Origin: Phytomonas francai
Lineage: Eukaryota; Euglenozoa; Kinetoplastea; Trypanosomatida; Trypanosomatidae
Length of the DNA: 64,000 bases
Assembly (NCBI GenBank): GCA_001766655.1
Contig: MJCC01000023.1
Location: 23,923 to 87,922 of the forward strand
Reading direction: 5' to 3'
Shown here: positions 13,701 to 24,601 of the stretch, piece by piece
Numbering within the stretch: the stretch's first letter is position 1
How the letters are laid out: the number at the start of each line of letters is the position of its first letter
Program-made: the position numbers and the translations under genes
Notes under the pieces: generated by a model
Told to the model about the DNA's origin: nothing
Seen by the model: only the letters and a program-made list of their open reading frames with translations
Databases searched by the model: none

Positions 13701-16700
13701 GTTTGCTCGACTTAGCCGCGCGAGATGGCGAATCGATGCTTGATCTCATGCAGTCTATTCTCTCGCTCGCGAGCGCGTCTAATTTGTCCGACGAAGCGGG
13801 GCCCTCTGCTCGGGGGAATTTCGATAGTTTGAATAGAAGCCCTTCCGGCGCTTTAATGGACCACCGCCTGCAGCTTTTTACGCGACAACGCGTGGGGGTT
13901 TGTATCGAGTGGCTTTTCAGCGCGCTCCTCAGCACCACCTTTGAGGAGGACCTTCGTCGCGTGAATCCTTTCCACGGATCCATCCTGAAGCTCCGAGCGC
14001 GGCTTATTTCATTAATGCTCTTAAGCGGCCGGCGGTATTTTGCGGAGCAAAGCGTGCCCGCGGTACAGAATGTCTTGTTGTTCCTGGAGTGGTGCGCGCT
14101 AGTTCGTGGGGTTCCTTTCCCCCCCGGGGCCTCACGCAGCCCCTCAAGGGGCAACGATCCTATCGACGATAACGAAAGCCTTGAGCGCGGGGCTCGGGAA
14201 GGGCGCGAATCCCGTCGAGAGCGCGTCGCCGCGCTTTCACAGCACCTTTCCCTCGAACTCGAGCCCGAGGCGCTCGCGCGCTATCAAGAAATGGCGGCGA
14301 ACCCGCCCTCGCCTTCTTCTTCTTCTTCTTCTTCTTCTTCTTCCCATCGCGAGGGCTCCGCGCGGCCGCTCCGCGCGAAGGACCTTCACATGCTGACGGG
14401 CCGCCTTCAGCAGCTTCTTCGCACGGCGCTGGACCTTTTGACGGCGAAACGGCACTACGCGGAGGTGGTCTCGCGCGGGGATTCCCCGGCCGGCCTCGTC
14501 GTCGGGCTCGACCCGCGGTTTTTGATTTTTGAGTTTCTGTTTAACCTTCTTTTGCGGGAGCGGCAGGTGGAGATGGTGCGGGGGTTTGTTGGGGCCGTCC
14601 GGGAGGGCACCTCGCGCGTGGAGCAGATGATCATGGGGGAGGGGAAAACGACGGTGGTCGGGCCCCTGCTCGCGCTGATTCTCGCCGACGGCGGGCAGTT
14701 AATCATGCAGGTGATGCCGACGGCGCTGCTCGAGCAAACCCGCGGGATCCTTCGCCGCTGCTTTAGCGTGCTGCTCACGAAGCATATCTACACCCTGCAG
14801 TTCGATCGCAACCTCGAGGGAAACGACGCCGACGGCGGGGGGGGCGTGGAGACGGTGGAGCTGCTTCACCAGAAGCTGAAGGTCGCCGTGGAGGATCGCT
14901 CGGTCGTGATCGCCGCGCCGGAGTGTATCAAGTCGCTATTTCTCAAATACGTCGAGCAACTCCACATCGTCGAGAGCGTGGCATCCGAGGACCTTGATCA
15001 AGGCTCCGCCGTGGATGAGCGACACGCCAAGCAGGCGATGGCGCTCCGTCGGCAGATTATCGGACGCTCCGATATGGCGGACGCGATCGCGCCTATTTTA
15101 GAGCTTTGGAAGCGCGGCGTACTGATCATGGACGAGGTTGACGTTCTGTTGCACCCGCTCCGTTCCGAGCTGAATTTCCCCATTGGCCCGAAGCATCCGA
15201 TCGATTTAGGCGCGTATCGCTGGCTGCTGCCTATCCATTTACTCGACAGTGTCTTTTACGCGCAGCGCGGGCGCGCCTGCGAGGACGTGGGGCTCTCCCT
15301 GAATCTCTCCGCCTCGCCGCCTTCGCCTTTGCCATCGGCGACGTGCGCGGCGCGCGAGGCCGCGCTCCGGGGGGTTGCCGCCGCGATCGCGGCGGGGCTC
15401 GCCTCGCGCAGCCTTCAGCGCGTCCCGCACCTCGTCCTGCTGGACCTTGGCTACTACGAGGCCGTTCTCCTCCCCGCGCTCATCCCGTGGCTTCAGCTGT
15501 GGCTGCACGCGCAGATGCTCGATCGCCGCCCGCGCGGAGGCCGCGCGGGCTTCCCGCTGCGCGACCTCGCGCTCTTCGAGGCGCGCACCCACGCCTTCCT
15601 GCGCGCCTCTGCGAGGGCGCCCGAGGCCTTCCTGAACGCGCACCTCGAGCCCTTCGACCTCCAGCTGCTGAACCTCGCGCACGGCTGGCTGCACCGGCTC
15701 CTCCCGCACGTCCTCGCGAAGATCGACCGGGTCGGCTTCGGGCTCCTGCAGCCCGCCGACCTCGCGCCGGCCCCGGAGCGGGTCGCGTTCGGCCGCCGGA
15801 TGATGGCCGTCCCCTTCGTCGCCAAGGACGTCCCCAGCCGAAGCTCCGAGTTCGCGCACCCCGACGTCGGCCTCGGGCTGACGACGCTCGCCTTCCGCTA
15901 CGAGGGCCTCCGACGCGCGGACCTGCGCGCGCTGATGCGGCAACTCCGCCAGGACTTCGCGCGGCAGGCGGGCCCGAAGGACGAGCGCCCGGCCGCGAGG
16001 CTCTACCGCCGATGGCTCCAGCTCAGCGCCGCCGACTACGCCGAGGCCGAGGCCAACGAGGAGGCCCCGGCGGCGGCCATTTCCTCCCCCTCCTACTCTT
16101 TTTCGGTCCCCTCGAATCCCGATAAGGGAGGGGGGGAGGGGAGCTTTTCCCGGGCGGCGGTCGCGGAGTTCATCCGGGCGGCCGTCCCGCTCTCGCAGCT
16201 GCAGATTACGGATCGCTTTCAGCTCGACATCCTCCACCACCTCCTCCACCGCGTGCCCGAGGTCGTGCACTACTACCTCTGCTCCTGCATCTTTCCGCGC
16301 ACGATGAACTTCCAGGGCCTCAAGGTGAGCGCCTGCGGGCACGAGCTGGGCTCCTCGATGCTCTTTCGCAAGCGGATCGGCTTCAGCGGGACCCCGAGCA
16401 GCCTCCTCCCGCGCGACCTCGGGAGCTGCCATTACGAGCCCGGCAGCGATGGCCGCGTGCTCTCGATGCTGACCAATCCCGAGGTCGCCTACGCCGAGGA
16501 GCTGCCGGATAGCTGGACGCCGTTAAAGGTTTTAGAGCGGATCGCCGCCGCGCGGCCGCCGTACGCCGCCCTCATCGACGCCGGGGCGCTCATCACGAAC
16601 ATGGCGAACGAGGACATCGCGTGCTTTTTGCTCGCGAGGCTGCCCGCGGACCTCTTCGACGGGGTCGTCTTTCTCGACCGACAGGACCGGCAGATGATTT

Positions 16701-18005
16701 TACAGCGGGATAACGGCCGGATCGTGCCCGTCGCCCAGTGCGGCGTCTCCCTCTCCCGCCGGTTCACCTTCTTCGACCAGGTCCACACGACGGGCACGGA
16801 CGTCAAGCAGTCCCCGACGGCGACCGCCGTCATCACGCTCGGGAAGGATCTCGTTTTCCGCGATTACGCCCAGGCCGCGTACCGGATGCGGGGGATCGGC
16901 AAGGGGCAGCGGCTTTGCCTCTACCTCATCCCGGAGGTGGTCTCCCGCATCCGCGAGGTCCTCGGCGCGTTTCGAACCGGCAACCCCCTCTACGACGTCC
17001 CCGCGTGGCTGCTGCTGAACTCGATGAAGGTCGAGGGCCTGCAATTCTTCAAGCTCTCCCTCCAGGAGCTCGCGAACGTCCGGCGGAAGAAGGCCATCCA
17101 GCACCTCCTCGCGGACTCCGCGTACGGGAGGCGGCACCCCGAGCGCGTCACCCCGTACACGCGCTGCCGTCGTTTCGAGGCCCGATCGGGGCGCGGGGCG
17201 GCCGAGGACGGCCTCCCGGACCCCGCACTTTTGCGGATCGCCATCGACGAGTTCCGCGAGCGCGTGGCGTACCCCGTGGAGGCGCGGCTGGAGGCCCCCA
17301 CGCCCTTTCTCGACCACCTCCACGCCTTCCTCGCCGCGAGGCCGGCGGAGCTGCTCGCCGGCGACGCCGACGCCCCGCGGCGGGTTTCGGCGCTCCTCGC
17401 CCACCTCCGCACGACCCTCGCGGCCGCGCACGCGATCGACCTCAACGCCGAGCTCGTCCACGAGCAGGAGGCCGAGGAGGAGGCCGAGGAGGAGGCCGAG
17501 CAGGAGGAGCAGCGCGTCGCCGTCTTCTCGCGATCGAACGAAGGCGCGATCCCGTGGGAGGTGGAGACCCTCCGGCGGGGAGGGCGCGACCCACGCGTGA
17601 GCCTTCGCCCCGCCGAGGGCTGCTGCTTCTACCAGCTCAACGCCCTTCAGATCCGCGCCGGCGCGCCGCGGCTCCGCCTGAGCCCCTTTTTCCTCCTCAG
17701 CGATAATTTCTTCCGCCTGGAGTGGTACGGCGTCGGCGAGCGGCGGCTGAAGAACGGCGTTCTCTTCGCCGAGTGGGTTCCGGAGGGGGCGGGGGAGGGG
17801 GCGGCCCCGGTCCGCTGCTCGGGCCTCATCACCCTCGCGGAGGGCGAGTCGCTGCGCTGGATGATGCACCACGCGGCGAACGTGCGGGAGGGCCTTCCCG
17901 TGGCCCTGCGGTTCGTGAGCACCGGACGGTATATGGACGCGACCGCGGCCTTCCTCGCGGCCCTCCCCTCCTCTGCACGCGGTGCTGAAGCCAAAGATGG
18001 GGTCG

Positions 18006-18036
<31 letters not shown>

Positions 18037-19216
18037 CGACGACGACGACGACGCGGCGGCTTTGCTCTACCGCTTCGTGAACAACGACATGTTTTACACC
18101 CCCCGCCAATTGCGGGTGCTCGAGACGGTTCTGCGCGGGGTCGCCGTTGGGGAGCGTCTGGAGTTCTTTCTGGAGTGCCTGCGGGTGCGGCGGCGGCATC
18201 GGAACCACTGGGAGGACGCCCCGATCGCCGCCCTCTTCGTCGCCGACGAGGACCGCGCGCAGCTCCGGCAGCTCGCGGTCGCGAAGCGGCTGCGCGACGG
18301 CTTCGAGGAGGTGATGGAGGTCTTGGCGGGGGCGGCGAGGCCCGGCGCGGCGCGCGCCCTCCGCGCCGACGCGGCGGCGAAGCGCGCGCGGCTTGCCGCC
18401 TTCGCCGAGGCCCTCCGGGCGAGCGCGGCCGAGGACGCGGGCGGGCTCGCCGTCGATCCCCTCGCGCGCGGCCTCGTCGAGGTCCTCCCGTCGGCGCTGA
18501 AGGGCCTCGCCGTGGCGGACGTCGCCGCGGGGCTGCTGTTCGCCGCGGCCGGGCCGGACGGGGGGGGGTCGGCCCCGCCCCTCACCCCGGCGCGGCTCTT
18601 CGAACTCTACCCCGTGCTCAACCTCGCACGGGCGGCGACCCCGGCTGATGCGACAGCCTCCCCGAGTCCCACAGCACACCCAGATGTCTCAGCCCCCCCA
18701 GATGTCACAGCCCCCCCAGATGTCACAGCACGCCCAGATGTCACAGCACGCCCAGATGTCACAGCCCCCCGGCCTGCCCCAGAGGCCGCGCGGCCGTGGG
18801 GGTGTGACAGGTGCACCTTCCTGAACGACCCGGGCACGGGGGTCTGCGCGATGTGCGGGCACGCACGCCGCCCCGACCCCGCCCTCGCAGCCTCAGGGGG
18901 GGGGGTCGAGGAGGAGGAGGAGGAGGAGGGGGCCCCCGACGGCCCCTGGCCGTGCCCGACCTGCACCTTTCTCAACGCCTCGCGGACGCAGCCTGTCTGC
19001 GTGGTCTGTCTCGCGCGGAATCCGTCCCCGCTTCAGACGGAAGCGCATTCTGCCACGGGGGCAGGGGGGCAGGATTGGTATGCGTGGGGGTGTCCGGAGG
19101 GCCACTGGGTCTGCTCTGTGGAGCAGGGCGGATGCAGTAAGTTTAACCCGAACAGCGTCTTTTACTGTCAAGCTTGTGAAAAAGTACGGCCAAATTTGGC
19201 CAACGTGCGGTTCTAA
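4733..19216 (+). CDS. Giant ubiquitin-like / SecA-like ATPase / RanBP2 zinc-finger protein (DUF3638-DUF3645 type)
   Basis: 4827 residues; the first ATG in frame (4733) directly precedes a ubiquitin-like domain (residues 1-75, MEVRIKFGSKNYTIALPG). The long middle has a UBA-like helix set at about 2131-2175 and a family-typical helical segment near 2430-2480 (LSFLLPPTLSASLYYAV). The ATPase core has Walker A GEGKT at 3302-3306, Walker B MDEVD with DEVD at 3467-3470, a motif V-like DQVHTTGTDVKQ from 4015 and a motif VI-like YRMRGIGKGQ near 4050. GEGKT and DEVD resemble SecA. Two RanBP2-type zinc fingers follow (W4689 and W4739, C-x2-C pairs) and a last Cys/Trp module from 4781. From memory this matches the DUF3638/DUF3645 giants of fungi and protists, sometimes labelled ubiquitin thioesterase-like; enzymatic activity is unproven. 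RanBP2 fingers often bind ubiquitin or RNA. GC-rich ends flank an AT-richer middle (about 10100-14200). Confidence 0.85.
13434..13456 (+). repeat. In-frame TTC microsatellite (poly-Ser) in the giant gene
   Basis: About eight TTC/TCT units encode a serine run. It is a likely site of length polymorphism that preserves frame. Confidence 0.9.
14312..14344 (+). repeat. Second in-frame TTC microsatellite (poly-Ser) in the giant gene
   Basis: About eleven triplets encode serines about 100 residues before the Walker A motif. This is probably a linker between the middle region and the ATPase core. Confidence 0.9.
17464..17512 (+). repeat. Glu/Ala-rich acidic repeat (EEAEEEAE) in the giant gene
   Basis: GAGGAGGCC-type units give an acidic charged run just after the ATPase core, probably a linker. 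Confidence 0.85.
18005..18052 (+). repeat. In-frame AAC then GAC microsatellite (poly-Asn, poly-Asp)
   Basis: A run of AAC triplets passes directly into GAC triplets, giving about ten Asn and then five Asp. Confidence 0.9.
18672..18763 (+). repeat. 18-bp minisatellite encoding (T/S)A(H/P/R)PDV, five copies
   Basis: Five imperfect 18-nt units encode a Pro/Asp/Val/Thr linker that separates the ATPase half from the first RanBP2 zinc finger. Confidence 0.85.
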
Positions 19217-20691
19217 GTGCTTCTTTACCGTATTTTCTTTTTATACAAGAACAAATTCAATTACTGAATAGGTTTTTATTATTTTCATGCTTGCTTGTGA
19301 TAAAGACCGGGATTGAGAACTATAACCCTACTTGGTTTTTCTGTTTTCTACCAAAAATTCTATTTTTATTTCTTTTGTGACGTTCTCTAGGCTTGGGCGT
19401 TTGTTTGAAGTAATTGTATTTACTCATCGCCTTGATTTCTGTCAGACAGCCCCTGAATTGAAGACTGCAATTCTACACCGACTCGGGGAGTCCGTCGGAT
19501 TCGTAGGCATGGAGCCTGCGGTCTTTCAAGCGACCTATTATACGCTTATTGTCTATCATAGATATGAGTTCATGACTTTGATTTGTGGCATGAGGAGGAT
19601 ATACTGACGGTATAGTTGAAAAATGGATATGAACTATCACTATCACTTGGGTTATTCTTCTTCTTTGTTCTGTAGCAAGCATTTTTGGGTTTCTAGAATG
19701 CAGTTTATCCTTTTTGCACTGAGAAAAAAATGTCATCCCTAATGTGCCACCAGGAGGAGGGATGGGGGTGGAGGTCAATTTTCATGTCATACCACGAATC
19801 ACAAGCATTGAACAAACATGCGAGCACAGCCATCAACATCCCCCCAAAGTGTGTAAGCGAGACCTGAAGGGAATAGTGGGGCCCCTTTGACAGTAACTAT
19901 CTCAACGTGGCGCGCCTTCTTTCGCCTGTAAACCTCCTTCCCTGAAGCGCATAGCGTTCTATACCGACATCGACGGTGCCAAAAAAGAGCCTCCTCTTCA
20001 TCCTCTATCCCCTTTCCAGTTTGTTTAGAGCAATTGAGATACACCTTTGCAATAGATGATGGATGCACACATGAAAGAACAGAGATGAGCTCCTAGAGAA
20101 GCACATCTATGTGTACTACGGGTGTGGCTATAGACCATTTGTCTGCGCAGGGTAGCGGTAATTTTCATTTTAGCCCACAGGCACCAAAAATATAGGTCGG
20201 TTTTCTTCTTTCCATCCAACAACGTAAGCTTCAATTTGTTCGGATAGCGTGCACTGGTAGTGGTTTTCAGATCCTGAAGAGTCTTTGTGCGACCGTATGC
20301 ACACAAATAAAAACAAGCACCGTTTAGTCTTATATGTTTAATGCTGCTAGATATCTGATGATTGATTGATAACGCTAACGGATGGATAGCTTAATTATGG
20401 CGATTTTCAGGTTTTCAGTTTTTTTAATTTTTACTACATTGGTTGCTTTGCCGGGATTTCTTGTTTTTGTATACTTTTCATTTCCAATTTTAGCATAACC
20501 AATGAATGGTTATATAGCATTTCATGCATAACCCTCCTGTTTACTTACCCCCTTTACGATTCAATGCATAGGTCAAAGTTACTGAGCAATAGAGGAAAAT
20601 CCATTTTAGATTTCTGTTATAGATAATCATACCTTATAAACACCTATTCATAGATACGAAGGCAAATAAAAGAAGAAGATAAAAACTGTAG
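19217..20691. other. Intergenic spacer with candidate acceptor upstream of the Sfi1-like gene
   Basis: AT-rich with a moderately GC-richer part (about 19430-20060) where short frames exist on both strands but none looks like a conserved protein. A pyrimidine-rich stretch (about 20461-20490) followed by TAG at 20491-20493 is a plausible trans-splice acceptor for the gene at 20692, giving a leader of about 200 nt. Confidence 0.5.
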
Positions 20692-23298
20692 ATGAATTCA
20701 AAAACGGAATTCACATCATCTTTTACAGCTTTAAGTAGTTCATCATCTATAGCCTCTGAGAATGAGAATCCTATCGATGATGAGTCCAGTTCTCTTGCAT
20801 TGAGGATGGTTGCCATAGTAACACACCATGAGAATCTTCGGATGCAGTCTTGGCAGAGATGGAAAGAGGCCTTGAATAGACGTGAAGAAAAGAGGATGCG
20901 GTTGGAATATTTTTCAGGAGAGTACTACCGCCGGAATATCTGCTATGTGCTCTTTCGCGCTTGGCAATGGAGGCATGAGCGTCGGCAGACGATGATAGCA
21001 AAGGAGAAGCAGCTATGTATGCTTCAAAAGCAACGCGTTCTGCGGCTTCTTCTGAAAAGCTGGAGAGGGTTTACGCTTCAACGCAAAAATAGCCTTGCAC
21101 AGATGGAGCATCTCAATTCTAGCCGTGAAGGAGAACTCAGGCGATCGTATTGGAGTAAGTGGAATCGCTACCATTCTAGGCTTCTCATTGGCAAGGGACT
21201 GAAGGCTGCTACCGAGCAGGCCTCTTTAAAGGAGCGATGGTTTGCTTGGAAGAGATTTACATGGACCGCACGGGAAATGCAGATCCGATGTGAAGCGGTA
21301 AAGCTTTTTACAACGAATGCATGGCTGGAACCGAGCTCAGATAATAAGCAGCCTTTACGTTGTAGATATTCTGAGCCATTGCTACCTACTGAAGCCTTGA
21401 ATGATTTGGTGCGGCGTTTTACATGGCTGCGGTGGCTTCAGGTTACATTTGTTCGTCGAGCATGCCGAATCCAGAGATATGCTGAGAATGTTCAGAAACT
21501 GCAAACATCAGTTCGCATGGAATGCCGAGAAATTTATTGGCGAAGCTGGGTAGCGAGAGCTACCAGCTTGATGATGAGCCGCCGTGTAAATTTGTCACTC
21601 CTTCGAGTTTTTTCCGCCAAGTGGGAGCTCTTTGCTAGGTTGAATACAATATCCACTGTTTTCAACAAAAAACACGTTGATGCACGTCGTTTGCACGTTC
21701 TTTTTTCTCATTGGAAGACCAGGGCAAACTACTTATCTCGATGTCGAGAGGAAGATACAGCAGTGGAGCGTTTCTACAACTCTGTAGTAATTGTTAACGC
21801 CCTGAAGGAAGTATGGGCAAAGTGGCGTTATCGCTGGAATACTCGAATCGAGGCAGCCCGTCTAAAAGTTTTAGCGCAGGCTGCGCGAAGGCGATTACTA
21901 CAAGACCTAACGCTCCGGCGAATTATTGAATCCGTCTTGTCGACCGATTTTTCGGCTGTTTCTAAAGATTTGCCAGACATTAAGCCTGCATCTTTCAAAA
22001 ACACGAATCTGTTGTCAGTGGCTTCACCTTGTTCGACCTCCCTCGATGTATCTGACCGCCGTGATCGTCCCAAAGTTACTCTTCTCAACAGAAACAGCCT
22101 AAGAAAACCGATTCCGCTTCGCCATTCCCAAAGCACTCCCTGCGAAAGTTCTGAAAAGAATCACAAAGTATCGATTTCTCCTACAAAAACGGCTAATCAC
22201 ACTTCCGTGTTAGAAGAGCCTTATACCGACGTACGGCAGCCATCCCCTAGCAGCTATTCGCATACACCTACACCCCTTCCACTACGATTATCGATTTCAA
22301 CGCAGACATTTTGTGAGGCCTCAACCCAAACGGAAGAACCTAAAGAGCAGACCAATCAAGTACCGCAAGCTACTCCACAACAAGAGAAGAACACGAACCT
22401 TTTTGTGGAAAAAGCTACTTCGTCATCGGAAGTTAATGTTATTCCGACACTAGCAGACCCCCCCAAGCATCCTTTCCTTTCCAATACACTAGCGCTCACT
22501 CGTTGTCTTAATTCTGAAATTGGAAAAGTATCGGATGGCAATGAGGAGGAAATAAAACGACCTAATCTAGGGGAAAGATTTGACAATTCCCATCATGGCG
22601 TGCAAAAAGAGGAGAAATCGGCTCGTTTAGCTTCCCTTTTACACCATTCACCATCCTTCCACCAGTTGAATCCCCAACGCTTTCTCTGCGCATGCTCCGC
22701 AGCCTCTTCAGAAGGAGTGAGAAACACATTTATTTCAGCGCATGCGCGCCCTCCGCCGTCCAATTCCCGTTCTCCTGACCCTTTTCAGAGCATTCTATCT
22801 TCAATCGATCAGAATCATTTGACTCGAACCCATACTGACGCTCCTTTATCATATTTCAGCGAAGAGACTTTCGACTTCTCAGATTCTAAGCCCTCGCCGC
22901 TTGCGAGTCTCCCACCTCTTGTGGACTGGACAAAGGCAAGCCATGATGAGCTCCTTTGCGAAGGCAGAAAAATCATTCACGCCTATCGTTTCTCGAAATC
23001 AACAGCAAAGGCTGAACTGAGGGAGCTGGAGCTTGTCCAAAAGGAGATTGCTTTTCTCGAAAAGGAAATGAAAGTGCCTTTTAACGGGGTGCTGGAGGAG
23101 GAGGAATGGGCGGTTGCGGCGAGGCTGCGCGCGGCATATACGCGATGGACATGGCTCGAAGAGCGGAGGCTGCGGCGCGACCAGCTCCGCGTGCAGGTTC
23201 GGCAACTTATGCAGGTCCTGACGAAAAATTTTCGAAATTATCCCCCCACCTCTTCCCAAAACGACGCTCATTCATCGTCCGCGAGCATTTCTTTTTGA
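20692..23298 (+). CDS. Sfi1-like tryptophan/arginine-repeat protein with tandem TQT motifs
   Basis: 868 residues from the ATG at 20692. Residues about 40-400 contain roughly ten spaced helical units centred on aromatic/basic cores (SWQRWKEAL, LFRAWQWRH, LLKSWRGF, YWSKWNRYH, RWFAWKRFTW, YWRSWVARA, LFSHWKTR, VWAKWRYRW). This is the look of Sfi1/centrin-binding repeats, which act at centrosomes, basal bodies and similar structures. A Ser/Pro-rich disordered middle follows with two TQT motifs at 537-539 and 545-547, a pattern that binds dynein light chain LC8. The C terminus (about 760-850) is a charged coiled coil. Codon use is AT-leaning except for a GC-rich patch near 23090-23210. A role at the basal body or flagellum is inference; no enzymatic motif is present. 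Confidence 0.75.
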   Translation: MNSKTEFTSSFTALSSSSSIASENENPIDDESSSLALRMVAIVTHHENLRMQSWQRWKEALNRREEKRMRLEYFSGEYYRRNICYVLFRAWQWRHERRQTMIAKEKQLCMLQKQRVLRLLLKSWRGFTLQRKNSLAQMEHLNSSREGELRRSYWSKWNRYHSRLLIGKGLKAATEQASLKERWFAWKRFTWTAREMQIRCEAVKLFTTNAWLEPSSDNKQPLRCRYSEPLLPTEALNDLVRRFTWLRWLQVTFVRRACRIQRYAENVQKLQTSVRMECREIYWRSWVARATSLMMSRRVNLSLLRVFSAKWELFARLNTISTVFNKKHVDARRLHVLFSHWKTRANYLSRCREEDTAVERFYNSVVIVNALKEVWAKWRYRWNTRIEAARLKVLAQAARRRLLQDLTLRRIIESVLSTDFSAVSKDLPDIKPASFKNTNLLSVASPCSTSLDVSDRRDRPKVTLLNRNSLRKPIPLRHSQSTPCESSEKNHKVSISPTKTANHTSVLEEPYTDVRQPSPSSYSHTPTPLPLRLSISTQTFCEASTQTEEPKEQTNQVPQATPQQEKNTNLFVEKATSSSEVNVIPTLADPPKHPFLSNTLALTRCLNSEIGKVSDGNEEEIKRPNLGERFDNSHHGVQKEEKSARLASLLHHSPSFHQLNPQRFLCACSAASSEGVRNTFISAHARPPPSNSRSPDPFQSILSSIDQNHLTRTHTDAPLSYFSEETFDFSDSKPSPLASLPPLVDWTKASHDELLCEGRKIIHAYRFSKSTAKAELRELELVQKEIAFLEKEMKVPFNGVLEEEEWAVAARLRAAYTRWTWLEERRLRRDQLRVQVRQLMQVLTKNFRNYPPTSSQNDAHSSSASISF

Positions 23299-23647
23299 GT
23301 AAAAATGGCTCTAGTATGCGTTCATGATATAGTGCGTTTATGGCGGCATTCTCTTTTTTGTTTTCCGTCCCGTTACTCGCGTTGGGGTGTTGTCCGGCAT
23401 GCCAACGACGCATACGAACCTTCCCCTAAAAAAGGGAGCTGCCTGTTACAAAATTCATCTCACATTTTTTTTTGTATGTGTGTGTGTGTGTGTGTGTGTG
23501 GGAGGTTGTCCCCAGGATTACCGATCTTTTTTCCCTTTTTCTTTTTTTCACAAGCCTATTTCTTCTCTATAAAGAAAGCAAACAGATTATTAGTGTTCTT
23601 TATTGTTATTATTAATCGTTTTCTACTACGGTTAATACCCGCATCCG
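23299..23647. other. Short intergenic spacer with TG microsatellite
   Basis: Holds a (TG)n run at about 23475-23501 and a pyrimidine tract ahead of the hydrolase gene. No gene is seen. Confidence 0.7.
23526..23554 (+). promoter_or_regulatory. Candidate trans-splice acceptor for the hydrolase gene
   Basis: A near-pure pyrimidine tract (23526-23549) ends in CACAAG with AG at 23553-23554. This predicts a 93-nt leader before the ATG at 23648. Confidence 0.55.
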
Positions 23648-24601
23648 ATGGGCTGTGCGGTTTTCCGAGCTGGACATGGCCTGCCCTACGCAGCACCCAC
23701 CCGCACCCCGCCGGACCCGGACCTCTTCCCGAGTTATATCCAAAATAAACAAGGGCTTTGGCTCCGCTTCGCCGAGTGGTGGCCGCGGAAAGCGCCAGGG
23801 GAGGTGAAATCGGTTGTGTTCATCGTTTCCGGCCTCAGCGAGCACGCGAACCGGTACGATTCGGTCGCCGTAAGGCTCAATCGCGAGGGCGCCGTGTGCT
23901 TTTCCGTTGACAACGCCGGCGCCGGCGGGAGCGAGGGCCAACGGCTCTACATCGAGCGCTTCGATTACTTTGTCGACGACATCTGGCAGTTTATTTCGTT
24001 CATTTTAGACAAATACCCAGAGCTGCGGGAGCTCCCGCGGGTTCTTATCGGGCATTCGATGGGGGGATTGATTTCGTTTCTCACGGCAGTCCGTGCGCCG
24101 GCGGGGTTTTTCAGCTCTGTTGTCCTGAGTGGGCCGGCCTTCAAGGTGGTGGGGGCCCCCGCACAGAATGGGTTTTTGTATAAGATACTGAATTTCATTT
24201 CCAGGATGACCCCAAAGATGGAGATCACGCGGTTGGACCTGAACCTCATCAGCTATAATAAACCCGTGGTCGAGCTTGAGAAGCAGGACCCGTACGTCTC
24301 GAACGTAAAGCTCCGTGCGCGCTTCCTTTCAGAGTTTATGGCCGCGCAGGAACGAGCTGTCGTGGAGATGAAAAATATGAAAACGAGCTTTCCACTTTTA
24401 ATCCTGTTCGGCGAGAAAGATGCGTTGTGTTGTTTGTCGCGTGCGCGGGAGATCTTTGACCTTTTTCCATCGGAATCAAAGGAAATGAAGACTTACCCTA
24501 ACGCTGGGCATGAGGTTCTCACAGAGGTAGATCGGAAAACTGTACTTAACGATATGGTGGAATTTATCAAGAAGCACTATGCACAAGAGTCTTCAGCATA
24601 A
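23648..24601 (+). CDS. Monoglyceride-lipase-like alpha/beta hydrolase (serine aminopeptidase S33 type)
   Basis: 317 residues. The nucleophile elbow GHSMGG places the serine at 137. The acid is likely D258 in GEKDALC and the histidine H288 in NAGHEV, a complete triad in canonical order. The early HANRYD and DNAGAGGSEG segments match the HG-x oxyanion region and the D-x-x-G-x-G-x-S turn of monoglyceride lipases. The family hydrolyses monoacylglycerols or lysophospholipids, usually at membrane surfaces or lipid droplets. Length is typical. The protein starts Met-Gly-Cys, so N-terminal acylation is conceivable, though Phe at position 6 is unfavourable for myristoylation. The start is the first ATG after the acceptor. 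Exact substrate is inference. Confidence 0.88.
   Translation: MGCAVFRAGHGLPYAAPTRTPPDPDLFPSYIQNKQGLWLRFAEWWPRKAPGEVKSVVFIVSGLSEHANRYDSVAVRLNREGAVCFSVDNAGAGGSEGQRLYIERFDYFVDDIWQFISFILDKYPELRELPRVLIGHSMGGLISFLTAVRAPAGFFSSVVLSGPAFKVVGAPAQNGFLYKILNFISRMTPKMEITRLDLNLISYNKPVVELEKQDPYVSNVKLRARFLSEFMAAQERAVVEMKNMKTSFPLLILFGEKDALCCLSRAREIFDLFPSESKEMKTYPNAGHEVLTEVDRKTVLNDMVEFIKKHYAQESSA

Noticed and set aside
13434..14344. Serine runs of the giant protein as evidence of a frameshift
   Set aside because: They are TTC triplet microsatellites in frame; the same frame continues into the conserved ATPase core.
16700..18679. 659-codon open frame on the minus strand
   Set aside because: It lies opposite the ATPase core and linkers of the giant gene, with composition typical of antisense GC-rich sequence and poly-Val from the AAC/GAC repeat.
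19473..20068. Two minus-strand frames in the spacer after the giant gene
   Set aside because: No recognisable domain, against the direction of all neighbours, and no start context.
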